From: Axinella damicornis
Lineage: Eukaryota > Porifera > Demospongiae > Axinellida > Axinellidae
Direction of reading: 5' to 3'
Assembly: GCA_963931865.1 (NCBI GenBank)
Contig: OZ007514.1
Coordinates: 2,366,027 to 2,430,026, forward strand
DNA: 64,000 bases
A program made the translations under genes and the position numbers. The notes under the pieces were generated by a model. The model did no database searches and was not told the origin of the DNA. It saw only the letters and a list, made by a program, of their open reading frames with translations. Every line of letters begins with the position of its first letter. Within the stretch, counting starts at the first letter, position 1. Of this stretch, positions 54,353-59,620 are shown piece by piece.

Positions 54353-56030
54353 ACACACACACCACTATAGGGTAGCACAGTGATGACCGAGTTCCTCTAC
54401 CAGAATGGAGCGAAACTGGACAGCAGAGATTCCAAAGGAAGAGGATGTCTGCACCATGCTGCTCTCAATGATGATGCGGGGTACGCATGCATGTCTGAAC
54501 ATGTGCACGTACATGTTGGGCATATGTTATGTGGAAGGGGAGTCAGAAGCAACCTCAGAGGAGGTTGTTGTCAACCTGTTTGACCTACCATCTGGGCATG
54601 CATGTCTGACGTAGTCCCGCTGTCTAGTCCTCAGTGAATGTTCTCCACATCGTGTCGACTATAAGCTGAGAAGGAAAGTTAACTACATTGGCTTCACATG
54701 TGCCAACGGCATGTATGTAGTCCAAAGCCTGCAACATACAGAATAGTAAATAGGCTGCTAATGATATTCATAAAGGCCTTGGCCATTGTTGGAGTCTGTC
54801 TATATAGAGGCTTGCTGCTCAGTTCAGATTTTGCCTGCCATCCCTTTCAGCCTGGTGGTGTTACTCCTGAAGAGAGGAGCAAAGCTTGGGCCAGTGGATG
54901 AAGATGGAAAGGTACCCTCTACGTAGACTCACTCTTTCCTCACAGTTTAAGCACAGGAGGAAAAGAGCCTGGGGTCAAACCGTTGACTTTTGGTGCTTGG
55001 AATCAGGCAACTCCAATCCTGTTGCTAGACAACATCACATTGCTGCATGACCGTCAAGAGCCATGGCAAACTGTAGTTGCTAAGGACAAGATTACATTGC
55101 AGTTTACTGTTAGCCTCATTCCTGGGCCCTGACTTATCTTTGCAATGCAAAGTTTGCATGCAGTACGGGGGGCTAGTAAGTTTCATGTGAATGATATCAA
55201 GGGTATAGAAATAATTTACAGGTGAGCAAAGTTGTCACCTAGTGTATGAGCCGCATGTTTCAGCTTCATACTTACTTGCTATACAAGTAGGAAAGCAGGG
55301 ATTGGAGTGTTGTTGATAAGACCGTCACATATGCTCTCCTTCTCCAGGATGCGCTTGCAATTGCACTTGACCGAGAGAATGGGGACATCGTGACTCTGTA
55401 AGTCCGTACAATAACTGCATGAAGTGACGACGTGATCACGTTCAGAATAGATGACGTACGTTTGACAAGTTGTGGTGAATCCTAATCACGTCACGTCACC
55501 GTACTCTTCCTCTACTCAATGCTGCTGTACAGGCTAAGAGTTGCACAGCTCAAGGCAGATCAGGGTCAGGATGACAGACACAGTCAAGTCTGTAAGGAAC
55601 TTTGGTGTTAACTGTTACAAGTAGAATATGTATGTGTGCTGTTTGTATCTGCGCTCCTGACAAGGCCCATTCAGGCCGAAACTGCAGTCATTGTGTAAGT
55701 AGTTTTTATCAAACTAATTTTATCGATGATAGTGCTTTGGTCTTTTGTCTAACAAGACATGCCACGCCTGCAGACTATGGTTATGGTGGGGTAGTGCTCA
55801 AACTTCTTGATATTAGGATTGTGCTTCCTGTTTAGACACTGACTGCAGCCTTCTGATTGGTTGAATCTTGGCTGAATATGGTCTATTTCTTACTTGCAGT
55901 GGAGGAAACTGTAGCCGAGGTGTACAAGGACTTTGAGGTAGCTGCAATGGTAGACCCGGAGAGAATGAAGCGGCGGTCGTATGGCACCAGCTCGGACACT
56001 GCCTCCATTGCAAGCAGAGATTCAAAATAA
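13049..56030 (+). CDS. ACAP2: ACAP-family ArfGAP (BAR, PH, ArfGAP, ankyrin)
   Basis: ACAP proteins are GTPase activators for Arf6 at endosomes and plasma membrane; BAR and PH bind curved, phosphoinositide-containing membrane. Exons: 13049-13161, 14374-14431, 22982-23101, 24096-24149, 26849-26907, 27919-27981, 28321-28375, 30300-30410, 30988-31167, 32523-32569, 32878-33004, 33951-34151, 34435-34565, 37383-37514, 37704-37773, 38241-38332, 38520-40926, 41103-41231, 54371-54480, 54851-54911, 55348-55397, 55533-55591 and 55900-56030 (TAA). All phases agree, giving 1519 residues; a second PH block (35208-36881) would make 1672. Human ACAP2 has about 780; the excess is the linker exon. One intron is GC-AG. 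It probably represents the ancestor of ACAP1/2/3, so the '2' is nominal. Confidence 0.93.
13162..14373 (+). other. ACAP intron 1
   Basis: GT-AG, 1.2 kb. I see no gene, repeat array or foldback element in it. Confidence 0.7.
14486..14860. mobile_element. MITE with inverted ends of about 60 bp
   Basis: Left end GGCCTCGTACCCTGGACTTC through CACTTGCAGTACTAACG; right end is the inverse, GTGTTAGTACCGCAAGCGTC through GGGGTACTAGGCTA. This is a longer member of the TAGCCTCGT family, with the extended CAGCGTTTGTCGCTTGCAGTA-type arm. Confidence 0.65.
15197..15277. mobile_element. Foldback MITE, TAGCCTCGTTCCCAGGC family
   Basis: TAGCCTGTTCCCAGG and CCTCCCCAGCTTTTTGTC pair with AAAGAGCTGGGGAGG and CAGGGAACGAGGCTA. 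Confidence 0.7.
15673..15753. mobile_element. Foldback MITE, TAGCCTCGTTCCCAGGC family
   Basis: Arms TAACCTCATTCCCAGGCTCC and GGAGCCTGGGAACAAGGCT enclose about 40 bp. Just downstream (15765-15935) lies a twofold direct duplication containing AAAGTCTAGTGTTGAAT. Confidence 0.65.
16618..16718. mobile_element. Foldback element with CAACCCCAGCGCAGATCGCTTCCAG arms
   Basis: GGTCCCAGACCCAAGTCAAC and CCAGCGCAGATCGCTTCCAG pair with CTGGAAGCGACCCGCGCTGG and AGTTTGGGTCTGGGG. A decayed relative is at about 27092-27195. Confidence 0.65.
16809..16952. repeat. 18-bp minisatellite, about 8 copies
   Basis: Units CCTAGCTCCCTGAACCGT and CCTAGCTCCCTAAACCGT; the last units carry an inserted ACATGT. Confidence 0.88.
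17577..17646. mobile_element. Degenerate foldback MITE
   Basis: CCAGGCTCTCCCAGCTTTA pairs with AAAGCTGGGCAGTGCCTGG; contains the CTGCAAGCGACGAAAAGCTG block seen in several other elements here. Confidence 0.55.
18271..18803. mobile_element. 530-bp interspersed element (copy 1 of 2)
   Basis: Near-identical in layout to 63108-63640. Ends are inverted: CACTCCTGGTAG near 18285 and CTACCAGGAGTG near 18788. The interior holds an exon-like segment followed by CCACCAAGGTGAGT, a perfect 5' splice-site consensus. In this copy the ATGGCGGCC start seen in copy 2 reads ATAGCG, so the frame lacks that start. I do not recognise the encoded sequence. Confidence 0.7.
19636..19695. mobile_element. Short foldback MITE with 10-bp target duplication
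   Basis: TAGCCTCGTTCCCAGGCGCT and CACCTGGGAACGAGGCTA are flanked by AGTGAGGCAC at both sides (19626-19635 and 19696-19705). The exact 10-bp duplication marks the element ends. Confidence 0.85.
21020..21175. repeat. Interspersed repeat ending in a 40-base C run (copy 2)
   Basis: Shares GGGGGGAGGCATGA and flanking blocks with 2590-2750. The C run is at 21136-21175. Confidence 0.6.
21176..21857. mobile_element. Element of about 680 bp with 45-bp inverted ends between C runs
   Basis: GAGGGGAGAGACGGTCTGGT at 21176 and the following AATTTCTTGGGCTT are the inverse of AAGCCCAAGAAATT and ACCAGACCGTCTCTCCCCTC at about 21811-21853. C homopolymers lie outside both ends. No open frame of note inside. 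Confidence 0.65.
21951..22063. mobile_element. Foldback MITE, extended TAGCCTCGT family
   Basis: TAGCCTCGTATCGTACCCAGG, then TTCTCACCCAGCG and CACTTGCAGTAC, pair with GTACTGCAAGCGACAAACGC, TGGGTGAGAA and GGGACGAAGCTA. Confidence 0.7.
22419..22466. mobile_element. Short foldback element, TAGTCTCG-type
   Basis: TAGTCTCGTTCCCAGACC and GGTCTGGGAACGAGACTA with a loop of 12 bases. TGTTAGTGT is found near both ends and may be the target duplication. Confidence 0.75.
22892..22976. repeat. (CA)n tract next to a BAR-exon acceptor
   Basis: About 85 bp of CA dinucleotides on the sense strand, ending a few bases before ATCCCAG at 22975-22981. Confidence 0.9.
23208..23598. repeat. Minisatellite, about 42 bp unit, about 9 copies
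   Basis: Units contain AGCTGATGGTCACATGATTG and TCTTCAGGGTGGGTCTTCTG; some have CACGTG in place of CACATG. Located in the ACAP intron between 23101 and 24096. Confidence 0.9.
24312..24339. repeat. Perfect 28-bp palindrome
   Basis: AGTGTGCATTATCT is followed directly by its exact inverse AGATAATGCACACT. The same GATAATGCAC core recurs in the larger palindrome next to it. Confidence 0.85.
24377..24573. mobile_element. Fully palindromic foldback element, about 197 bp
   Basis: Outer arms CACTAAGTAGTTTAGATACC and GGTATATAAATATTACTTAG; inner arms CAATCTAGTTAACGGTCTCG and CGACCGTTAACTAGATTG, with GATAATGCACTCG and CGTGCATTATC around a short centre. It should form a long hairpin. Confidence 0.8.
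25582..25624. mobile_element. Short foldback MITE with 9-bp target duplication
   Basis: TAGCCTCGTTCCCAGGC and GCCTGGGAACGAGGCTA with a loop of about 9 bases. Flanks ATCTTGGGA (25573-25581) and ATCTTGGGG (25625-25633) match at 8 of 9 bases. Confidence 0.82.
25710..26180. repeat. 31-bp minisatellite, about 15 copies, containing a MITE end
   Basis: Each unit has GCTAGCCACCTGCAAGCAG then CCTGGGAATGAG. CCTGGGAATGAGGCTAG is the right end of the window's main MITE family. Units are almost identical; one has GTG for GAG near 25924. Confidence 0.92.
26908..27918 (+). other. ACAP intron between exons 5 and 6
   Basis: Contains two decayed foldback relatives (about 26923-26975 and 27092-27195). Otherwise no gene or array seen. 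Confidence 0.65.
28078..28318. repeat. (CCCT)n pyrimidine tract before an ACAP acceptor
   Basis: About 240 bp of CCCT-type units on the sense strand, running into CTTCAG at 28315-28320, the acceptor of exon 7. Open frames on either strand are repeat artefacts. Confidence 0.95.
28614..28922. mobile_element. Foldback MITE, about 309 bp, 60-bp inverted ends
   Basis: AGCTAGGTACTATGCTATGT, then CTTGGGCTAGGAA and GAAGCTGGGATTTGCAC, are the inverse of GTGCAAATCCCAGCTTC, CTTCCTAGCCCAAG and TAGCATAGTACCTAGCT. The interior also pairs imperfectly. Confidence 0.85.
29858..30229. mobile_element. MITE of about 372 bp, TAGCCTCG family
   Basis: TAGCCTCGCTGCCAGTCCCA, CCCAGCTTTTCGTCGC and GGGCCTGGTACATTTCCTC pair with GAGGAAATGTACCAGGCCC, GCGACGAAAAGCTGGG and GGACTGGGAACGAGGCTA. 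It ends about 70 bp before ACAP exon 8. Confidence 0.8.
30507..30910. repeat. Pyrimidine-rich CCTCC tract
   Basis: About 400 bp of C/T on the sense strand in a 577-bp ACAP intron, followed by (CA)n at 30948-30983 and CGCAG at 30983-30987. A 339-codon frame spanning it is an artefact apart from the exon at its end. Confidence 0.9.
31168..32522 (+). other. ACAP intron between BAR and PH regions
   Basis: Holds the 49-bp minisatellite (31612-31994) and a (CCCT)n tract with a 33-base C run (32313-32519) next to the TAG acceptor at 32520-32522. No gene visible. Confidence 0.75.
31612..31994. repeat. Minisatellite, about 49 bp unit, about 8 copies
   Basis: Units contain GTCCAGTTAGGGAAGGCAGC, TGGGTTGAGCTGCAGG and TGCACACTAGA with few substitutions. 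Confidence 0.92.
32878..34565 (+). other. ACAP2: ACAP PH-domain exon block, first copy
   Basis: Three exons (32878-33004, 33951-34151, 34435-34565), 459 nt, phase 2 at both ends. They encode the PH domain, [20 protein letters not shown] then [20 protein letters not shown] and [20 protein letters not shown], matching human ACAP2 MEGYLFKR...NRRWF and [21 protein letters not shown], followed by a basic Ser/Thr-rich linker. The basic cluster after YLFKR fits phosphoinositide binding. The second intron begins with GC, not GT, after AACAAG. Confidence 0.92.
33575..33948. repeat. (CCCT)n tract inside the PH-domain intron
   Basis: Sense-strand pyrimidine tract of about 370 bp ending at TCTCAG before exon 33951. 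The homologous tract in the second copy is 35855-36246. Confidence 0.92.
34837..35036. other. Assembly gap, 200 N
   Basis: Exactly 200 N, presumably a fixed-size scaffold gap. Left of it the sequence matches the region near 37190; right of it the sequence matches the region near 32704. Confidence 0.98.
35208..36881 (+). other. ACAP2: ACAP PH-domain exon block, second copy (probable assembly duplicate)
   Basis: Exons 35208-35334, 36249-36449 and 36751-36881 repeat the first block. I count eight differences in 459 coding bases, all synonymous. Introns differ more, by indels in the (CCCT)n tracts and small deletions. The GC donor is kept. Splicing both blocks would stay in frame and give a tandem PH protein, but the copy starts right after the N gap and the first copy runs right up to it, which points to two unmerged haplotypes. 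Confidence 0.85.
36890..37315. repeat. Pyrimidine tract in the intron before the ArfGAP exons
   Basis: About 425 bp of C/T on the sense strand, then (CA)n at 37340-37364 and CTCGCAG at 37376-37382. The first copy of this tract, 34570-34836, is cut by the N gap. Confidence 0.9.
37383..38332 (+). other. ACAP2: ACAP ArfGAP catalytic exons
   Basis: Exons 37383-37514, 37704-37773 and 38241-38332, completed by the start of exon 38520. The zinc finger is C-x2-C-x16-C-x2-C (CADC ... CIDC) followed by SGIHRSLGVH, whose Arg is the arginine finger of the family. Then [33 protein letters not shown] and, in the next exon, [14 protein letters not shown]. All catalytic and metal-binding positions are present, so an active Arf GAP is expected. 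Confidence 0.94.
37741..38030. repeat. Tandem copies of the ArfGAP exon end plus its donor
   Basis: The last 33 or so bases of exon 37704-37773 and its donor GTGAATGAGTGTAGAGTG recur at about 37865 and 37976, each followed by GT-rich sequence, giving a period of 110-125 bp. The extra copies have no acceptor. Confidence 0.8.
38520..40926 (+). other. ACAP2: ACAP giant linker exon between ArfGAP and ankyrin repeats
   Basis: A 2407-bp exon of about 802 codons. The first 20 or so residues finish the ArfGAP fold. The rest is Ser/Thr/Glu/Asp/Pro-rich and probably disordered, with an APPKPPR proline motif that could bind SH3 domains, a direct peptide duplication (VQDSNEVDS... twice, 39498-39620), and a basic RKRKRS cluster. 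Human ACAP2 has only about 130 residues here. The frame continues to a TAG at 40972 if not spliced, which would give a shorter protein without ankyrin repeats; GTGAGT at 40927 and the phase-matched next exon argue for splicing. Confidence 0.88.
41186..41325. repeat. Twofold copy of the ankyrin exon end plus donor
   Basis: The end of exon 41103-41231 with its donor (GAGGATGGACGCAGG, ATCCTGCTGG, ATGGAAGCTGTGAGTG) is repeated at about 41279-41325 with a few substitutions, again in GT-rich sequence. Confidence 0.75.
41894..42748 (-). CDS. Secreted Cys-rich [15 protein letters not shown] protein, copy A (intact)
   Basis: A single-exon gene of 284 residues, function unknown. The start chosen is the ATG at 42748, which gives a clean signal peptide ([19 protein letters not shown]) and is shared with copies A' and D; an ATG nine codons upstream is less likely. 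The mature part has [44 protein letters not shown], a CSFCACPC cluster, [23 protein letters not shown] and a C-terminal [10 protein letters not shown]. These blocks occur in every copy and I recall them as an uncharacterised marine invertebrate family. N-glycosylation sequons fit a secreted protein. With copy D it forms one subfamily. It lies antisense inside an ACAP intron. Confidence 0.88.
   Translation of the reverse strand: MDVLFLLLSAAVAGLALQGQPGLAFTYPARTLQSSNATCPSSGQRETIREEVEEDLQTILQRVVVPLELPCGGEGWTLAAYLNMTDPLQNCPPRWAIYAQNGKRACGRFGQRCSQIVYPISGLQYDQVCGRIIGYQYGGPDAFLNSPGLSINDSYVDGVSVTHGSPRQHIWTFAGGLRQDARCSFCACPCDQSSISAEVVPSFVGQNYFCESGVTSFNGSIVLYTDNPLWDGQGCGPTSTCCSFNSPPWFNVRLSSPTTDDIEVRACSAQNEATPIEIMEIYMK
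42801..42809 (-). promoter_or_regulatory. TATA-like box of copy A
   Basis: TATAAAATA on the minus strand, about 53 bp upstream of the copy A start codon. The same sequence is conserved upstream of copy D at about 51901-51909. Confidence 0.55.
42938..43111 (-). pseudogene. Copy A': 5' fragment of the DPLWDGQGC family
   Basis: Begins with an ATG at 43111 followed by the copy A signal-peptide sequence, continues through GGTCAGAGGGAGACAATC, then stops matching after the region encoding VVPLELPC. It lacks the central and C-terminal two thirds and has small internal deletions. Its upstream flank matches those of copies A and D. Confidence 0.75.
43731..43873. repeat. Dispersed 145-bp block (copy 1 of 3)
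   Basis: Contains GTCATGGCAACACTAATAGT, GGCATCTTTGG and GTAGGCTTCTTTC. Further copies at 57236-57390 and 59471-59620. This one begins 620 bp upstream of the copy A' start. Confidence 0.75.
44968..45828 (-). CDS. Secreted Cys-rich [15 protein letters not shown] protein, copy B (intact)
   Basis: A single exon of 286 residues. ATG 45828 starts the signal peptide [20 protein letters not shown], likely cleaved before [10 protein letters not shown]; it is the start shared with copy F. Motifs in order: [104 protein letters not shown], then [12 protein letters not shown] and a C-terminal IYIQ. About a dozen cysteines suggest disulfide bonding. No transmembrane segment beyond the signal. Function unknown. 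It belongs to the MDAPSLL subfamily with C, E, F and G. Confidence 0.9.
   Translation of the reverse strand: MDAPSLLVYIALAGVALLAQPVAAQFSYPARVLQADSCPSSEQRETTRSDINSDLDRLLQDFVAPPLIPCGGLGWRRIAYVNTTENGFCPSPWRTETLNGRVLCRAYSHIAGAFVRKMFSTGGIPYNQVCGRIVAYQFGSPDAFSQRNTGIDTPYVDGVSITHGSPRQHIWSFAAGRAELTAVDFDSICPCSLNSTNTVPAFVGNNYFCDTGTIINDGQYVLYLDDPLWDGQGCGPSSTCCSFNSPPWFNVRLPNATTDDIEIRIGSDAARATEDTPLEFLTIYIQ
47457..48855 (-). pseudogene. Copy [15 protein letters not shown] pseudogene split by a MITE
   Basis: The C-terminal coding part (47457-48180) and an N-terminal part (48795-48855) are separated by a 604-bp MITE. The signal-peptide end is missing: similarity stops near 48855, before the start codon. A frameshift lies near 47690, between the [11 protein letters not shown] and [10 protein letters not shown] blocks, and further damage lies around 47960-48010. 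It cannot make the full protein. Confidence 0.88.
48191..48794. mobile_element. MITE of 604 bp with inverted ends of about 190 bp, inserted in copy C
   Basis: Starts TAGCCTCGTTCCCAGGCCG and ends CGGCCTGGGAACGAGGCTA. The arms continue through GCCAGTCGCGCGCGCACCGC, TCAGATAGCTGGCAGAAGGC and TACCACTCCTACGTCATTTA. The coding sequence GTTGTCTCC is duplicated at the borders (48182-48190 and 48795-48803). A 9-10 bp duplication with long arms suggests mobilisation by a Mutator-like transposase (inference). No transposase inside; ATGGCGGCGTGCCAGAAG opens a 14-codon frame. Confidence 0.93.
50962..51826 (-). pseudogene. Copy [15 protein letters not shown] gene with a 4-bp frameshift
   Basis: Very similar to copy A along the whole gene and beyond its 3' end. 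The expected ATG is at 51826, with signal peptide [15 protein letters not shown] 4-bp insertion (CATG at about 51701-51704) shifts the frame after ATCPS, so the conserved frame from [10 protein letters not shown] onward is not joined to the signal peptide. The remaining 260 codons are open to the stop at 50962. An out-of-frame ATG upstream can open this frame but yields no signal peptide. It is either a very young pseudogene, a segregating null or a sequence error. Confidence 0.82.
52030..53100. repeat. Tandem repeat of about 340-365 bp, 3 copies, upstream of copy D
   Basis: Units share TAGTATGAACTTT, AGTGGCTAGACC, CGAAATTATTGCCAC, CAACTACGGTACCTTATAAT and ACTGCCCTAA. The first two also contain CAGTTCC-TGGTACTACAACT, a fragment of the family's coding sequence. 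Confidence 0.82.
53755..53925 (-). pseudogene. Copy E: family remnant, start fused to C-terminal tail
   Basis: The minus-strand ATG near 53922 reads MEAFSLLV, then jumps directly to the region encoding [16 protein letters not shown] and the C-terminal end. About 700 bp in the middle is missing and the junction is out of frame. The 5' flank keeps the subfamily's TATATATTTCAGA. Confidence 0.8.
54912..55347 (+). other. ACAP intron between ankyrin exons
   Basis: GT-AG intron of 436 bp with no repeat or gene visible. Confidence 0.75.
55592..55899 (+). other. Last ACAP intron
   Basis: 308 bp, GTAAGG to TTGCAG. Nothing else seen. The last exon follows with Leu-Glu-Glu-Thr across the junction. Confidence 0.8.
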
Positions 56031-56847
56031 GCACACTGGCGTGTTTTGGTATTGTTTGTGTTCTGTAAATGCTATTTAGTTTTTTAGTCATGTTACCTTT
56101 CTGTTGTATTTTCACTTTTCGTTATAATCAGAGGTACTGTTCATAAACTAATTGAGTGGTTTTGAAGCACACTAAACTGTGTTGCATTAATTTATTACTG
56201 CACCAGTCCTGTATTTTTTGTAATATAGTCACCGTTCAAAAATTTAAACTTCACTACTGCAGTATGATGATTCTGTAGTACCATGAATATTGTTTGTTGT
56301 GTGGGTATCAGCATAATACTAAACCATGCAGTGAGGGTGTTATACGTACTACCCGTCGATCCCAGCACACTAAATAGATTGTGTGTTTTTTTCATAGAAA
56401 ATTATTAGTCAACCTAAGAGACGTACTAGCAACATGCATATTAATTTTTGTCTTGCTTTGGTGGTAGGTGAGGGTTGTGGTACTGCATAGCCAGGCTGGT
56501 CAGCACCCATATCATATTATACAAAATTAATTTCAACTCTCTTTCATGCACATGGTCTCATTTGTTGCTCTGTGCTTTTGTCTCCTGCATGTTTGGTACC
56601 TTCTCAGGCTCAATTCACTTTCTTCCCTAGCTGGTCTTCTCTGTTGTTCCATGCTTCTGTCCACTGCACATGTGCAAGCATGACTGGGAACCTATGAATA
56701 CTTTTATGTATATGTTGCACCTTAGATTTGTTGTATTGGAAGATGTTGATCTCTCAGTGCTAGACACATACGCTTGCAATAAAAGTCAAGAACTTTGTGG
56801 AACCTCATTAAATTTTAACCATGTGCACACCATGAAGTATGCTAGTT

Positions 56848-57188
56848 CCAATAGAGCGGCTGCGTTTGACGTCACCGGCCGTAAAACAACCGAAACATCC
56901 TCCGTTATATTTCGTTTCTCTCATAAGACTGCATATGCACATGGCAAGAAAGCAGTAATTTCTACAGTGATCTTAGAAACGCAAGCAGCTCGGAACTTAC
57001 GAAGTACTACTGTGTCAACTATCACTGTAGTGCAGTTACCATGCCGATTAGATCGAGCAGCTACACGACCTCGAGTACAAGTGAACTACTAGTTTCCGTC
57101 CAGCTGCCATTGAACTCCATGTTCTTTTGCCATGCGGAAGTACTCAGTCACGTGGTTTTGTTACGTCAATGCAGCCGCTCTATTGTAT
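56848..57188. mobile_element. Foldback element of about 340 bp
   Basis: CAATAGAGCGGCTGCGTTTG at the left is the near-exact inverse of ACGTCAATGCAGCCGCTCTATTG at the right. A 140-codon frame that overlaps it has no recognisable similarity. Confidence 0.7.
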
Positions 57189-57235
57189 CAGAAAACAAAA
57201 TAATGCATTTTTAGCCACTCCCATTCAATTGTATA

Positions 57236-57390
57236 AGGTTGTCACGATTATGATGACACAGCAATAATTTTGTCATGGCAACACTGATAGTGGCATCTTT
57301 GGTATGGAACCCTGTAGAGTTGGGAAAATGTCCCCCTTTAGTGAAGTTGTTCATGACAGGTAGGTTTCTTTCTTGACATCACTGGCATTA
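57236..57390. repeat. Dispersed 145-bp block (copy 2 of 3)
   Basis: Shares TTGTCATGGCAACACT, ATAGTGGCATCTTTGG and GGTAGGTTTCTTTC with the other copies. It lies about 575 bp beyond the 3' end of copy F. Confidence 0.72.
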
Positions 57391-57964
57391 CATGGCGTAG
57401 CACATTACGATGATGTCATCATGCATTCTTGCATTATAATTATTGTAGTAACCACTATAGTGCATATTGAAAATCCAGTTGGCACATTCATGAGTGTTGT
57501 GGGGGGATACTGGTTATGGTCTACATTCATTGTACTATACCGGTAGTGCGGTTTAATGTTGGTATGGTTGGCCACCCAAACTGTAAACCTGGTGCATGCA
57601 CTATGGAACATTTCAACAGTGTGTAGAGTGTGGGCTTGGGAAATGAAGCTGAGCAGCAATGGTGCAGGAGACAAAAGCGGAGCATCAGAAGAATATAGGC
57701 TGTTATCAGGAATAAATCCAGTAATGATGCCAGCTAGACCATGCATCGAGAAGAAAATCCTGCACGAATCTCAGCCTTTGCAAAAAACTTGATGATTATG
57801 ACTGAACAGCACAGTATTTCTGAGTATGGTGTGAAAATGCAGAAGTTCTATGAGATTGAAACAACACAATAATGTCATGCATGCATGCAGATAAAGTCAG
57901 AAACGCAGCTCAAAATCTCTGACATGGATTAGCCAATAATTATGATAATTACTCATAGCTTAGT

Positions 57965-58837
57965 TCACCGGACATAGATTACTATCGATTCAATATATGT
58001 GTCCTTAGCAGATCGACTAGAGTCAACACCAATTCGGACTTCAATGTCATCAGTGGTAGCATTGGGCAATCGTACATTGAACCATGGTGGTGAGTTGAAG
58101 GAGCAGCAGTTGCTAGAGGGTCCACAGCCCTGTCCGTCCCACAGGGGGTCATCTAGATAGAGAATATTACCGTCATAGATGATGGTCCCTGTATCGCAGA
58201 AGTAGTTGTTTCCAACAAACGCTGGAACGCTGTTGGTGCTGTTCAAGGAACAGGGACAGATACTGTCGGAATCTAGAGCTGTTATTTCAGCGCGACCAAT
58301 AGCGAAGCTCCAGATGTGTTGACGGGCTGGGGGAAGGCCGTGTGTTATGCTAGCTCCATCAACATACGCAGTGTTGATTCCTGTATTACGCTGGCTGAAG
58401 GCAGCTGTAGAGCCGAACTGGTAGGCAGTCATCCTTCCACACACCTGGTCATAAGGAATAAGTCCAGTATTGAACATGACAGTGTCAAAAGTCAAAGTCC
58501 CAACACCGTTAGCCCTGCACAGAATAATGGACCCGGAATTGACTGGGGTCCTATTCCATCCACTGGGACAACTTTGGTCATTTTCAGTTGTGTTGATGTA
58601 AACAATCTGTCTCCACCCCAACCCCCCACATGGCATCAATGGTGGAACAACAACATCTTGAAGCAATCGGTCCAAGTCGCCATTAATATCACTTCTAGTT
58701 CTCTCCCTTTGATCATTAGAGGGGCAGCTGTCTGCTTGTAGGACCCTGGCAGGGTAGGAAAACTGGGTAGTAGCTGGCTGAGCTAAGAGAGCAACACTGG
58801 CTAGAGCTATGCAGACAAGGAGAGAGGGAGCGTCCAT
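57965..58837 (-). CDS. Secreted Cys-rich [15 protein letters not shown] protein, copy F (intact)
   Basis: A single exon of 290 residues, 1.9 kb past the ACAP stop and antisense to it. Signal peptide [20 protein letters not shown], then [16 protein letters not shown]. All family blocks are present: [85 protein letters not shown] and [12 protein letters not shown]. It departs from the others in GLPPARQ where the rest have GSPRQ, a small in-frame insertion. NTT, NST and NAT sequons are present. Function unknown; subfamily with copy B. Confidence 0.9.
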   Translation of the reverse strand: MDAPSLLVCIALASVALLAQPATTQFSYPARVLQADSCPSNDQRERTRSDINGDLDRLLQDVVVPPLMPCGGLGWRQIVYINTTENDQSCPSGWNRTPVNSGSIILCRANGVGTLTFDTVMFNTGLIPYDQVCGRMTAYQFGSTAAFSQRNTGINTAYVDGASITHGLPPARQHIWSFAIGRAEITALDSDSICPCSLNSTNSVPAFVGNNYFCDTGTIIYDGNILYLDDPLWDGQGCGPSSNCCSFNSPPWFNVRLPNATTDDIEVRIGVDSSRSAKDTYIESIVIYVR

Positions 58838-58932
58838 TGTACTAGTTGACTGGATTACACACTGCTACAAGAAATGTAACAGGCATACACAGACCACGAT
58901 CACATTGATGAATGTTTTGTTGTTGGGTTCTG

Positions 58933-58945
58933 AAATATATAGAGA
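58933..58945 (-). promoter_or_regulatory. TATA motif of copy F
   Basis: The minus strand reads CTCTCTATATATTTCAGA about 100 bp upstream of the start codon. The same string lies upstream of copies E (about 53981-53994) and G (62201-62213). Confidence 0.6.
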
Positions 58946-59046
58946 GAATATCATGGGGACTTCCCCCAAAGCTGATGTAATTGAACCAAATTTAATTATG
59001 ACTGCATCAAAGAACATTCCAATGACCACATCAAAGAAAATTAGAC

Positions 59047-59078
<32 letters not shown>

Positions 59079-59470
59079 CTGGTGAACACAGCCAACTGTT
59101 CTTAATTGCATTTGATTGTTGCCAAGGTGAAGGTATGCAATCTGTAAGCTAACTGTCCATTATTGGCTGCGCCTTAGATATGTGCTATGGACAGATGTTG
59201 TTCTCTCCATGTCAAACACAATTTGGGACTTAATTGCTCAAACTTGCAGTAAAAGATGAGAGTTTAGTGGACCCTCACATTAAGCACACTTTGAGTAGCC
59301 AGCTAGCTACATGTAGCTACCTCGAGTGTTTCTGGAATGGAGAGGTCCGGTCAGACTGTAACTACATGCAACTGGAACATGTACTAGCTACATAAAACCC
59401 TTAGGCAATTTAACCAGTGACATTATTCTTTCCTGCGGCAGGTTATGACATAGCTATATGTACCTGTACA

Positions 59471-59620
59471 AAGTATAATGTCACAATACAGTGACACAGC
59501 AATAATATTATGTCATGGCAACACTAATAGTGGCATCTTTGGAATGGAAGCCTGTAGAGTTGGGATAATGTCCCCATTAACTTTAGCAAAGTCACTAACA
59601 GGTAGGCTTCTTTCGTGAGA
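59471..59620. repeat. Dispersed 145-bp block (copy 3 of 3)
   Basis: Same block as 43731-43873, beginning 634 bp upstream of the copy F start codon. Confidence 0.75.

Larger units (their letters stand above)
41232..54370 (+). other. 13.1-kb ACAP intron hosting an antisense gene array
   Basis: Bounded by GCT/GTGAGT at 41231 and CTATAG/GGT at 54371. Contains six loci of one secreted-protein family, all on the minus strand, plus their duplicated flanks. Segments without a gene: 43880-44960 and 45900-47450 hold duplicated flanks and unremarkable AT-rich sequence; 48870-50830 shows nothing I can name; 51950-53100 is a satellite; 54322-54352 is a 31-base C run. Confidence 0.85.
41103..55591 (+). 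other. ACAP2: ACAP ankyrin-repeat exons
   Basis: Exons 41103-41231 ([20 protein letters not shown]), 54371-54480 ([20 protein letters not shown]), 54851-54911 ([20 protein letters not shown]), 55348-55397 ([17 protein letters not shown]) and 55533-55591. They align with human LIQAVLGGSLVTCEFLLQNG, GRGPLHHA, FLKRGANQHATDEEGKDPLS and NADIVTLLRLA. The first two exons are split by the 13.1-kb intron that holds the antisense gene array. The final exon, 55900-56030, gives a tail with [10 protein letters not shown] like the human IFRDFSQMA. Confidence 0.9.
56031..57964. other. ACAP 3' flank and intergenic sequence
   Basis: AT-rich. AATAAA at 56778-56783, about 750 bp after the stop, is a possible distal ACAP polyadenylation signal. 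Contains a foldback element (56848-57188) and one dispersed 145-bp block (57236-57390). No gene recognised. Confidence 0.55.

Noticed and set aside
56670..57092. A 140-codon frame downstream of ACAP
   Set aside because: No recognisable domain or splice context, and half of it overlaps a foldback element.
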